A stretch of 42,525 bases of DNA from a virus, in the IMG/VR virus record IMGVR_UViG_3300036799_000099, positions 1 to 42,525 of that record. The stretch is one strand, 5' to 3'. The notes below the pieces were generated by a model. The model was not told where the DNA came from, ran no database searches, and saw only the letters and a list, made by a program, of their open reading frames with translations. The position numbers and the translations under genes were made by a program. Positions 22,841 to 29,583 of the stretch are shown here, piece after piece; positions within the stretch are counted from its first letter, which is position 1; each line of letters begins with the position of its first letter.

Positions 22841-24082
22841 TCAGAGGCCGGTGACGGTGCCGAGCGCACCGGGCCGGTACACGGCCAGGCCCATGCGACG
22901 CTCCGCACGGATCGCCGTCTGGTTGCGCTGGAAAAAGTCGGCGTGCGAGTTGCTCGCCTCGACGGTCACGCCGCCCTTGGTGAAAACCTGTGCGGACTGC
23001 TGGAAAGCGCCGGTCAGCGCGGTTCCGGCGGCCATGGCCGGGGTCACGACGACCCGCTTGCCCCACAGCATCTCGGGGTTCTCACCAGCAAAGGGCCCGT
23101 TCGCGTAGTACTGGCCCTGGGTGTTTTTGCTCAGCAGGATGTTTTGCCAGCTCACCGGGTCGATCACGATGCCGTCGGGCTCCAGGAAAGCGGACTGACG
23201 GATCGCCGTGATCTGCCGGTAGATGGCGTCCATGCTGTTGTCGGCCGCCACGGACGGCGCGGTGCCCTTCGTGATCGAGGTAGCCAGACCGGACCGGTTG
23301 AGCAACCCGGTCAGGTTGTTCCCGGTGCCGTCGCCGTTGAGCAGCTGCGTCTCGCTGGAGAGCTGCAGGAACAGGGTCAAGCGGCCATCGATGTAGCTCT
23401 GCGCTTGGTCCCAGTCCTCCAACATCTCGTCGGTGATCGGGAGGAACGTGGCGAGCTTGTGCAGCACCTCGTCCACCTTTGAGAAGCTGATCGCCGACTC
23501 GGGCTTGAGTCCACCCTCGGCCACGGTGGCCGCCGCGTTGGTCACGGCCGTTTCGACCAGGTACCGGATCAGGGGCGAGGACGTCGCGCCACCCGGCAGC
23601 AGATCCTCGACGACCGGCGTGCGGAACCGGATATCCGTGACGCCGGGAAGGACGGTCGGGCTGATGTTCGCAGGCCAGTAGCCGCCACCCGGAGCGCCCG
23701 AGGTGCCCTCCGTGAAGGTGGTCTTGGTGTTGAGCTCGACGTCGCCGGTAGTCCAGCTAGAGCCCTGCAGACCCTTTTTCATCAGCTGCTGGTAGCCCTG
23801 GCTCTCGACGAACTGACGACCGAGAGTCTTGGCCGCCTCACTGGCACCGTTGTTCGGTGCCGGCTGGTCGGCGCTCTGCTCAGTCCAGCCGAGCAGCTCG
23901 CGGCGCCGGTCCTCGACCGCGGACTTGTCGGCGACCGTCTTTTGCGCGGCCTCCAGGTCAGGCTGGTAATTGTCGAGCCGAGTCTGCTTTTCGGCGTCGG
24001 TCAAGTCTTGGTCTTCGGCCACGTTGAGCATTTGCTGCGCAAGGGTGCGCACCTGCTCACGTGCCTCGACGAGCGTAGGCAA
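22841..24082 (-). CDS. Major capsid protein (HK97 fold)
   Basis: A 413-residue protein. Residues 1-70 are a helical delta domain (REQVRTLAQQMLNVAEDQDL; AVEDRRRELLGW) likely removed by the protease as internal scaffold. HK97-fold signs follow: GYWPANISPTVLPGVTDIRF, VEDLLPGGATSSPLIRYLVE, LHKLATFLPITDEMLEDWDQ, ETQLLNGDGTGNNLTGLL and a C-terminal VTVEASNSHADFFQRNQTAI. The start is TTG at 24082, with GGAGTAGAG upstream; no ATG or GTG fits nearby. A TTG start for the most abundant virion protein is unusual but the ribosome site supports it. Confidence 0.95.
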   Translation of the reverse strand: MPTLVEAREQVRTLAQQMLNVAEDQDLTDAEKQTRLDNYQPDLEAAQKTVADKSAVEDRRRELLGWTEQSADQPAPNNGASEAAKTLGRQFVESQGYQQLMKKGLQGSSWTTGDVELNTKTTFTEGTSGAPGGGYWPANISPTVLPGVTDIRFRTPVVEDLLPGGATSSPLIRYLVETAVTNAAATVAEGGLKPESAISFSKVDEVLHKLATFLPITDEMLEDWDQAQSYIDGRLTLFLQLSSETQLLNGDGTGNNLTGLLNRSGLATSITKGTAPSVAADNSMDAIYRQITAIRQSAFLEPDGIVIDPVSWQNILLSKNTQGQYYANGPFAGENPEMLWGKRVVVTPAMAAGTALTGAFQQSAQVFTKGGVTVEASNSHADFFQRNQTAIRAERRMGLAVYRPGALGTVTGL

Positions 24083-24088
24083 GGTTCT

Positions 24089-25231
24089 CTACTCCATTGC
24101 GAGTACGGACAGTGCCCGGAGTCGATGCGTGCGCAGCGCGACATCAGCGGCAGCGGACTCGTCAGCGGCCCCGGTGGCGGCAGACTCGTCGGCAGCGGCG
24201 GCAGGCTGGCTATCGTCCTGCTCCGGTTCGAGATTCCCGAGCAGATCGAGCAGCAGCGTGATCGCTTCCTGCGCGGACTCGGGAAGATCAGATGTGTCGG
24301 CAGCGGCGAGCCGGTCGCGCAACTCGTCCAACTGGTCGACAGTCTTGGAGCCAGCAGACGGCCTCGCGGCCGCGCTCTTTCCGGCCATGCTGGCCAGCGA
24401 GTCAGGCGGGTCTTCGTCGAGCTGGTTCCGGTAGAGGCCAACGAGCTTGCTCGCGGCCTGCCGCTTTTGTGCGTCGCTGCCGGCCACGCCCCCGCGGCCG
24501 CCGGCCAGTGTCGAAGCCGCGGCATGGCATCCGGCACGGTTCAAGGTGCCGTCGGGTTCGCGCACTGGCAGCGCGTAGTCGCCCTTGTTCTCGCTCGGGC
24601 TCTCCGGCCCGATCAGGCACGCCCGGCGGTACTGCTCGATGGTGTAGTCGCTCGCGCTGAACTGTGACCAGGCCGTCTCACTCACCTGCGCTTTCGCTGC
24701 CTTGTTGCCATCGCACGCGGCGCCGAGATGTACCGCGCCGTCGTGGATCGACTGGATAGCCGCGAGGTCCCCCGCCGCGTTGCGGCGGCCCGCCTTCGCG
24801 CCGACGACGACGGCCTCCGGATTGGCTGGGATGGCCACGAACGAGCCATTGAGCAGCTCGCGGGTCACCCCGGCTGACTTCTCGTTCGAGCGGCGAAGGA
24901 AGGCGACGCTGGTCGAGGTGATATGTCCATCGCGCACGAGTGAGCGGACGTCTTGGCCGAGCGCCGTACCGGCGAACTCGCCGGATACCCGCAGGCTGCC
25001 GTCGTCGTCGACCCACGGCACGCCGGAGCCGACCGTGCTCGCGACGGACATGCCGTGATCGGCGTCGAACGTGATCCGGGGCGGCAGCGGCGTGAGCCAC
25101 TCGTCGCTCTTAACCTCTTCGCCGTCCCGATCCTTGGTCGGAGTGGACAGCACCACGTCAAACGATCCGGTCGGACTCTCGTCGTCGGCGGGCTCGATGG
25201 CCGCGACGGCCTCTTTGCGCGTGACCTGCAC
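24089..25231 (-). CDS. Prohead protease with C-terminal extension
   Basis: A 380-residue protein. Residues 1-170 are an HK97-type (U35) serine protease: FDVVLSTPTKDRDGEEVKSD, DADHGMSVAST with the catalytic His, and HITSTSVAFL with the catalytic Ser. Residues 170-280 contain a domain often attached to such proteases in actinophages (RACLIGPESPSENKGDYALP; GRGGVAGSDAQKRQAASKLV). The last 100 residues are acidic and helical (LRDRLAAADTSDLPESAQEA), as expected for scaffold. The protease matures capsids after assembly. The GTG at 25231 follows AGGAGAG, within the portal stop region. Confidence 0.9.
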   Translation of the reverse strand: MQVTRKEAVAAIEPADDESPTGSFDVVLSTPTKDRDGEEVKSDEWLTPLPPRITFDADHGMSVASTVGSGVPWVDDDGSLRVSGEFAGTALGQDVRSLVRDGHITSTSVAFLRRSNEKSAGVTRELLNGSFVAIPANPEAVVVGAKAGRRNAAGDLAAIQSIHDGAVHLGAACDGNKAAKAQVSETAWSQFSASDYTIEQYRRACLIGPESPSENKGDYALPVREPDGTLNRAGCHAAASTLAGGRGGVAGSDAQKRQAASKLVGLYRNQLDEDPPDSLASMAGKSAAARPSAGSKTVDQLDELRDRLAAADTSDLPESAQEAITLLLDLLGNLEPEQDDSQPAAAADESAATGAADESAAADVALRTHRLRALSVLAME

Positions 25232-25233
25232 CG

Positions 25234-27318
25234 TTACTCTCCTGTGTCCGCGTGCTCAAAGCTCAACCGGCACGTGCATCCGGCCGTCTCGTTCGGCCCG
25301 CCGGACGGGTCACCGGGGCCCTGCATGCCGTTGCTGAACGGCTCGCCGAGGGACGCCGTCTTGCCGGACATGGCGGCATGGGAAGGCCGTGGCCGGCTGC
25401 TCATGACGTGCCAGGTCTTGTGTGCCGCCCCGGCCACCCGGGCGGCATCCCTGGAGGCTTTACCGCCGATCGTGGTGACCCGGGTCTGCGCGAGCTCCGG
25501 CACCCGGTCGCCTTCCAGGCTGGCGAAGTGGGACCGCGCGGTCTCGGCCGGCGGCGTGCCGGGCTCGGCCGTATCGAGCGCGTGCTGCAGGCCGTCCCCG
25601 ATCGAGGAGACGACGTTTTCGGCACTGGAGCGGGTCTCTTCCTCCAGCCAGCTCTGCAGAATGCCGGGGTCGTACTCGCCACCAAGATCCTTGGCCACCG
25701 TGCCCCCGAGCAGCTTGGTGGTGGCCAGGCCGAGGCTGAGCAGCACGCTCGCGAGCTCGTCCGTCCAGCCGGTGCCATCGGGCAGCGGCCCGGCGTCCTT
25801 GCGCTGCAGCCACTCCTGTACGGCGGCTGAGAGGCGCCGGATGTAGTCGGTGAGTGCGTCGGTGTGCTCGGTCAGCAGCCCGTCGTGGAGCTCATCCTCG
25901 TGGCCCTTGAGTCGTCCGAGGCGGCCCGCGAGGCTGCGTGCGTCGTAGGAGCGCCCGCGGGGCAGCGCGGCGGTCGCGGAGGCAGGGACCGACACGGCCG
26001 CCGCGCTGGTCAGGTGTGGGGGCACCGACGCCGCGGCCCGCTCGCGCGGCGCGGATGGGATCGACGGACCGGGCGTCGGTGCGGCTTGTGCGGTACTACC
26101 CAGCGGCACGAGCGCGGCGTTGCCGTAGAGCTGATCGGCGGTCGAGCCGGCATCGTCCAGGTTGAACATGACGCGGGCTTCCGCGGGCTTCATTACGCCG
26201 GACTGCACCAGCTTTTCGGCCGACTCGGCGCGGGTCTCGAAGTCGCCGCGCAGCACGTCGTCAAGATCAAAGGACAGCTGCAGCGAGGCGGCGTCCGGAT
26301 AGTCGGGCAGCAGATGATGCGCGAGCGCCGACTCGAACAAGGGCAAGCGGCCGGCCATCGTGTCGCGGTAGACGCTGCGCAGGTTCTCGGTCACGTTGCT
26401 AAAAGTTGCTCGGTCCAGAATGTGCGCGGCCGGGGGAGGTACGTCAAACGCAGCGCACACTTCCTCGCGGTTCAATTTGCGACTCTCGATGTACTGCATT
26501 TCCTCAGCGGAGAGCTGGACAGTCTGGATGTCCATGCCCTCTTCGAGCACGGCCGTACCGCCCATGAGGTCGGCGCCTTCGTGGGCACTCGACCAGGTGC
26601 GCCGGATGCGTTCCTGGGCGCCCTCAGAGAGCGTGCTCGGGTGTTTGATCGCCACCGATGGCCGGGCGCCGCGCTGCCACCATGAGGCCGTGGCACGCCG
26701 GGCAGCGTCTTCGGCGTAGAGGGTCTGCCGGAGCGGCTCGAGCGGGCTCATGCCGCGAACCAGCGTGTCCGGCGAATAGCTGACGAACGGGACCACGTCG
26801 GCGGCCGGGATCGGCGGCAACTGCGAGAGGTCACGCACGCCGGGCGCGTAGTAGTAGGTCGGCTCCTCACTGCCGGATGGCCGCCGCACGATCACGTTGG
26901 ACGGGTGCATGGGCTGCAGCTCGGCCACCGACCCGTCGCGGTTGCGCAGCTTCAACCAGAACGCTTCGCCGTAGATATCGAACGTCGAGCTCGTCCAGAG
27001 CCAGAGTCGGTAGCCATCCAGTTGCGGCGTCGGGCGATCCAGCAGGGCCGGCAGCGGATGATCGGCCACGGTCAGCGCGGTGCGGCCGCGGTCACCGAGC
27101 CGGCGGGTGGTCAGCGGCAGCCGCGCGGTTGCGCGGGCGAGCTTGTTGACCAGTACCGAGACCCACAGCTGCGAGCGGTAGACCGCGCCGTAGGCGGCGA
27201 ACTGGCCGAGCAGCGAGAGGGATTCGCGCGGGTAGTAGGACGCGTCCGCGAACAGCGGCGTCCGGTCGGCCAGCGTGTCGGTCGAGGCCGGTACCGGAGC
27301 GCCCGAGGACAGAAACAC
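25234..27318 (-). CDS. Portal protein fused to a MuF-like domain
   Basis: A 694-residue fusion. Residues 1-420 are an HK97-type portal: YGEAFWLKLRNRDGSVAELQ, PMHPSNVIVRR, YSPDTLVRGMSPLEPLRQTL and LNREEVCAAFDVPPPAAHIL. Residues 500-694 end with the MuF head-morphogenesis pattern: KTWHVMSSRPRPSHAAMSGK, then MQGPGDPSGGPNETAGCTCR. MuF proteins are minor capsid components often encoded separately. Here a proline- and alanine-rich linker (about 425-480) joins the two. The portal forms the dodecameric DNA gateway, so the MuF part would sit at one vertex in twelve copies. The GTG at 27318 follows TTGGAGG. Confidence 0.93.
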   Translation of the reverse strand: MFLSSGAPVPASTDTLADRTPLFADASYYPRESLSLLGQFAAYGAVYRSQLWVSVLVNKLARATARLPLTTRRLGDRGRTALTVADHPLPALLDRPTPQLDGYRLWLWTSSTFDIYGEAFWLKLRNRDGSVAELQPMHPSNVIVRRPSGSEEPTYYYAPGVRDLSQLPPIPAADVVPFVSYSPDTLVRGMSPLEPLRQTLYAEDAARRATASWWQRGARPSVAIKHPSTLSEGAQERIRRTWSSAHEGADLMGGTAVLEEGMDIQTVQLSAEEMQYIESRKLNREEVCAAFDVPPPAAHILDRATFSNVTENLRSVYRDTMAGRLPLFESALAHHLLPDYPDAASLQLSFDLDDVLRGDFETRAESAEKLVQSGVMKPAEARVMFNLDDAGSTADQLYGNAALVPLGSTAQAAPTPGPSIPSAPRERAAASVPPHLTSAAAVSVPASATAALPRGRSYDARSLAGRLGRLKGHEDELHDGLLTEHTDALTDYIRRLSAAVQEWLQRKDAGPLPDGTGWTDELASVLLSLGLATTKLLGGTVAKDLGGEYDPGILQSWLEEETRSSAENVVSSIGDGLQHALDTAEPGTPPAETARSHFASLEGDRVPELAQTRVTTIGGKASRDAARVAGAAHKTWHVMSSRPRPSHAAMSGKTASLGEPFSNGMQGPGDPSGGPNETAGCTCRLSFEHADTGE

Positions 27319-27346
27319 CCGTGCCGGCCTCCAATCTGTCGAGACG

Positions 27347-27359
27347 GCCCTACTAACCC
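27347..27359 (+). promoter_or_regulatory. Stoperator-like 13-bp motif, exact copy
   Basis: GCCCTACTAACCC, 29 bases upstream of the portal start, so it lies where it could block transcription into the structural genes. Confidence 0.5.
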
Positions 27360-27371
27360 GTGCGAGTGGGT

Positions 27372-27521
27372 CCGGTGGGCCGAGGAGTGACCCGAAAAAG
27401 GCCCACCGGAGTCTGATTCATAACAGCGTTCAAAAACGCCGGAGATGGCCCGTGATAATTCCCCTTATCACGGGCACCGTGGCGGGTCTGTGCAGCTCAC
27501 AGAGCCTTACGTTTGGCTCTG
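27372..27521. promoter_or_regulatory. Cluster of dyads between divergent genes
   Basis: This holds most of the gene-free 27319-27621 stretch. It contains CCGGTGGGCC/GGCCCACCGG (27372-27381, 27400-27409), a small GCGTT/AACGC dyad (27426-27439), a perfect 11-bp GCCCGTGATAA/TTATCACGGGC with a 6-base centre (27448-27475), and CAGAGCC/GGCTCTG (27500-27521). No T-runs follow. They could be operators, leader hairpins or an RNA feature of the start of the late operon. Confidence 0.6.
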
Positions 27522-27621
27522 AGATCAACGGAGACGGCCTATCGCCACGTACCTGGTATGGCGGGATACCCCGATAGCCGTACTCTGCTGGCCTGACCCG
27601 CCGCCAGAGAGGTTTTCGCCG

Positions 27622-27993
27622 ATGCTGGACAGGGATGACGACGAGCGCGCCGAAATCGTCGACGCGCACCTCGACTCACTCGCGCCCGAGCAGTTGCGCT
27701 GCCGGCAGCTCGGCCACGCCTGGGAGGTCGAGCACGACGGGTATTTCGAGCAGACGGCTCGCGGCGGTCAGATGATCTGGACACGCACCCTGCGCTGCCT
27801 CCGGCAGTGTGGCTGCGTGCGCACGGACTACTTCGTGCCGTTCAGCCTGGAGCCGTTCAAGGCCTCGACGATGCATTGGCCGTCCGGCTACCTCGGTGAG
27901 GGCACCGGCCGAATCTTGCGGCAGGCGGCCCGTCAGGCCGACTACCGCCGCACACGGCGGCAGAGCAAGCGGCGTCGCCGCCGCGCGTCCTGA
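27622..27993 (+). CDS. Zinc-ribbon-like protein with basic tail
   Basis: A 123-residue protein with LRCRQLGHAWEVEHDGYFEQ, RTLRCLRQCGCVRTDYF and an arginine-rich C-terminus (YRRTRRQSKRRRRR). The Cys-x-x-LGHxW...Arg-Cys-x-x-Cys-Gly pattern recurs in small actinophage proteins and probably binds zinc; the tail suits nucleic acid binding. GAGAGGTTTTCGCC precedes the ATG at 27622. The specific function is unknown. Confidence 0.68.
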   Translation: MLDRDDDERAEIVDAHLDSLAPEQLRCRQLGHAWEVEHDGYFEQTARGGQMIWTRTLRCLRQCGCVRTDYFVPFSLEPFKASTMHWPSGYLGEGTGRILRQAARQADYRRTRRQSKRRRRRAS

Positions 27994-28065
27994 ACCTCAC
28001 CGCATGCCCTGACCAGGGCCTTTAATTCACCCGGTCTCAGACTGGTTACCTTTATGCACTCCGGT

Positions 28066-28122
28066 GTCTAGTATCTAGACTTTTACGTCTGGCCTCTGTA
28101 GAGTTCTGTCTTGTAGCAAGAC
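28066..28122 (+). promoter_or_regulatory. Promoter with two palindromic operators
   Basis: GTCTAGTATCTAGAC at 28066-28080 overlaps the expected -35 region of a TAGAGT -10 box at 28099-28104, and GTCTTGTAGCAAGAC at 28108-28122 covers the start point. The two 15-bp palindromes differ only in the inner base pair of each arm plus spacer. This is the layout of a repressor-controlled promoter driving the transglycosylase and small membrane genes. Confidence 0.6.
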
Positions 28123-28221
28123 AACCGAGAGAAGCCAGTAGCACCGGCCGAGCGCGTCGTCACTGCCAGGTCACCACGCGCCCGACCGGCTCTCACACCC
28201 GGATGAGTGGAGGCGACCAGT

Positions 28222-28752
28222 ATGGGCAAGGTCAGCAAGCTGCTGATAGCCGGCGTACTGATCTATGCCGCGAAAGAGGGAGTCGACCACCAGGGCGGGA
28301 TATCCGCGGTCATCAATGCCCTTCCGGCACCGGCACCCGCGGCGGCGGTCGGCTCGGTCGCCGACATTCCCGCGAACTACCTGGGGATGTATCGCGCGGC
28401 GGCTGGTACCTGCCCGCATCTTGACTGGGCACTGCTCGCCGCCATCGGCAAGGTCGAAACCAACCATGGCCGACTAAAGGCGCCCGGAGTGACCTCCGGA
28501 GCCAACTACGCCGGGGCGATGGGACCGATGCAGTTCCTTGGTCCCACGTTCGCCAGCGTCCGATCCAGGCACCCGGACGTCGGGCCGAACATCTACAGCC
28601 CGGCGGATGCCATCCCGGCGGCAGCGCACTACCTGTGCGACTCCGGCCTGGCCGCCGGAGACCCGAACCGCGCGGTGTTCACCTACAACCACGCCGGTTG
28701 GTACGTCGCGAAAGTGATCGGCCAGGCGGCCGCGTACCGCGCGGCGCATTAA
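28222..28752 (+). CDS. Membrane-anchored lytic transglycosylase
   Basis: A 176-residue protein. Residues 4-20 form a short hydrophobic anchor or signal (VSKLLIAGVLIYAAKEG). The catalytic domain has the SLT/MltB-type signature: LDWALLAAIGKVETNHGR (catalytic Glu in VETNHG), GAMGPMQFLGPTF, and a closing NRAVFTYNHAGWYVAKVIGQ. Such enzymes cut glycan strands. The ATG at 28222 follows GGAGGCGACCAG. It lies outside the lysis cassette and next to two small membrane proteins, and is under operator control of its own, so local wall opening (for DNA passage or exclusion) is as plausible as lysis. Confidence 0.88.
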   Translation: MGKVSKLLIAGVLIYAAKEGVDHQGGISAVINALPAPAPAAAVGSVADIPANYLGMYRAAAGTCPHLDWALLAAIGKVETNHGRLKAPGVTSGANYAGAMGPMQFLGPTFASVRSRHPDVGPNIYSPADAIPAAAHYLCDSGLAAGDPNRAVFTYNHAGWYVAKVIGQAAAYRAAH

Positions 28753-28755
28753 GCC

Positions 28756-28775
28756 TCAGCGGCACTCGCCGCTGA
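28756..28775 (+). promoter_or_regulatory. Leader hairpin, first copy
   Basis: TCAGCGGC/GCCGCTGA with loop ACTC, followed by CTCCCACCGAGAAAGAGG before the next ATG. Nearly the same unit occurs at 29045. Confidence 0.7.
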
Positions 28776-28804
28776 TGGAGCTCCCACCGAGAAAGAGGAT
28801 CACC

Positions 28805-29026
28805 ATGTTGAAGTTCATCCTGTTTGTCGCCTTCATCGGCGGCGGCTACCTCGCCTGGAAGGGCGGCGACACCGCGGCGGCCGGAGACCCCGCTCAGTAC
28901 TGGCAGACGATCAAGGTCGCTGCGGGCTTCGGCGGCGTCTCGCTGCTGTCCTTCATCGCCCTAGTCGGCGTCAGTAAGGGCAAGGGCAAGAGCAAGGGCA
29001 AGAGCAAGGCCAGCTCCAGCCACTAA
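28805..29026 (+). CDS. Small membrane protein, paralogue 1
   Basis: A 73-residue protein with two hydrophobic segments (LKFILFVAFIGGGYLAW; GFGGVSLLSFIALVGV) around GGDTAAAGDPAQYWQTIKVA and a lysine/serine/glycine tail (KGKGKSKGKSKASSS). It shares GDP-x2-x-W-Q-T and the following hydrophobic helix with the next protein, so the two arose by duplication. AAAGAGG precedes the ATG at 28805. The role is unknown; two-helix proteins beside a transglycosylase could form a holin-like or envelope complex. Confidence 0.72.
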   Translation: MLKFILFVAFIGGGYLAWKGGDTAAAGDPAQYWQTIKVAAGFGGVSLLSFIALVGVSKGKGKSKGKSKASSSH

Positions 29027-29044
29027 CCGTGGACGATCGACCCG

Positions 29045-29066
29045 CTCAGCGGCACTCGCCGCTGAG
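29045..29066 (+). promoter_or_regulatory. Leader hairpin, second copy
   Basis: CTCAGCGGC/GCCGCTGAG with loop ACTC, followed by CTCCCACCGAAAGAAAG. It repeats the unit at 28756, so leader and gene were duplicated together. Confidence 0.7.
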
Positions 29067-29095
29067 CACTCCCACCGAAAGAAAGTAGATCAACA

Positions 29096-29335
29096 ATGAT
29101 TGTCAGGTTGCTCGGACTCCTGATCGGCACCGCGCTCGGCTGGTGTGCCTGGAAGTTCAGCTACGTTGCCCACACGGGTGACCCGCTGCTGTTCTGGCAG
29201 ACCATGAGACCGGCGATCATCGTCGGCGCCGCGTCGCTGTCCGTGTTCGCTGGCGTGATCCTGACCTGGGGCGCGGAGCAGACGGGCAAGGTCAAGGGCT
29301 TCGTCGAGGCACGCAAGAGCGGGGCCAAGCTCTAA
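29096..29335 (+). CDS. Small membrane protein, paralogue 2
   Basis: A 79-residue protein with two hydrophobic segments (IVRLLGLLIGTALGWCAW; IIVGAASLSVFAGVILTW) around HTGDPLLFWQTMRP and a charged tail (GKVKGFVEARKSGAK). It is related to the preceding protein (shared GDP-x3-WQT, followed by a helix). GAAAGAAAG precedes the ATG at 29096 within a duplicated leader. It ends the rightward operon, before a terminator. Unknown function. Confidence 0.72.
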   Translation: MIVRLLGLLIGTALGWCAWKFSYVAHTGDPLLFWQTMRPAIIVGAASLSVFAGVILTWGAEQTGKVKGFVEARKSGAKL

Positions 29336-29348
29336 CCCGCTCACCACA

Positions 29349-29374
29349 GGGCCGTCCGGTACGCCGGACGGCCC
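29349..29374. terminator. Perfect hairpin between converging genes
   Basis: An 11-bp stem GGGCCGTCCGG/CCGGACGGCCC with loop TACG, then TTCGC. It follows the rightward small membrane gene and also lies just past the stop of the leftward gene, so it may serve both. Confidence 0.75.
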
Positions 29375-29378
29375 TTCG

Positions 29379-29579
29379 CTATGTGCGCTGCAGGTAGGCG
29401 ACTTGGGGCCGCGGCAAGTACGTCAGTCCGTCGATAGGCGTGCGCGTGCCATCGGCGCTCACGGCACTCGCCGCAGCCAAGATCAGCATGCGGTCGTCCA
29501 CGTCCATCAGCAACCCCTCGACCGCTTCGCCGCTGGTCAGGCTCACGAGGAAGCGTTCCCGCAGGGCGGCACGCAGCAG
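29379..29579 (-). CDS. Small conserved protein after the large terminase; start unclear
   Basis: A frame of about 66 residues that overlaps the end of the large terminase gene: LLRAALRERFLVSLTSGEAV, then EGLLMDVDDRMLILAAASAV, then PIDGLTYLPRPQVAYLQR. A protein of this pattern (RERFLV-L-SGE-F-G-L--VD-----L) follows terL in many actinophages. There is no ATG in frame before the conserved start; the only options are CTG at 29579 or 29576, ATT further up, or GTG at 29546, which would cut the conserved N-terminus. The frame is +1 relative to the terminase. Non-canonical initiation or frameshifting are both possible. Confidence 0.75.
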   Translation of the reverse strand: MLRAALRERFLVSLTSGEAVEGLLMDVDDRMLILAAASAVSADGTRTPIDGLTYLPRPQVAYLQRT

Positions 29580-29583
29580 CCGG

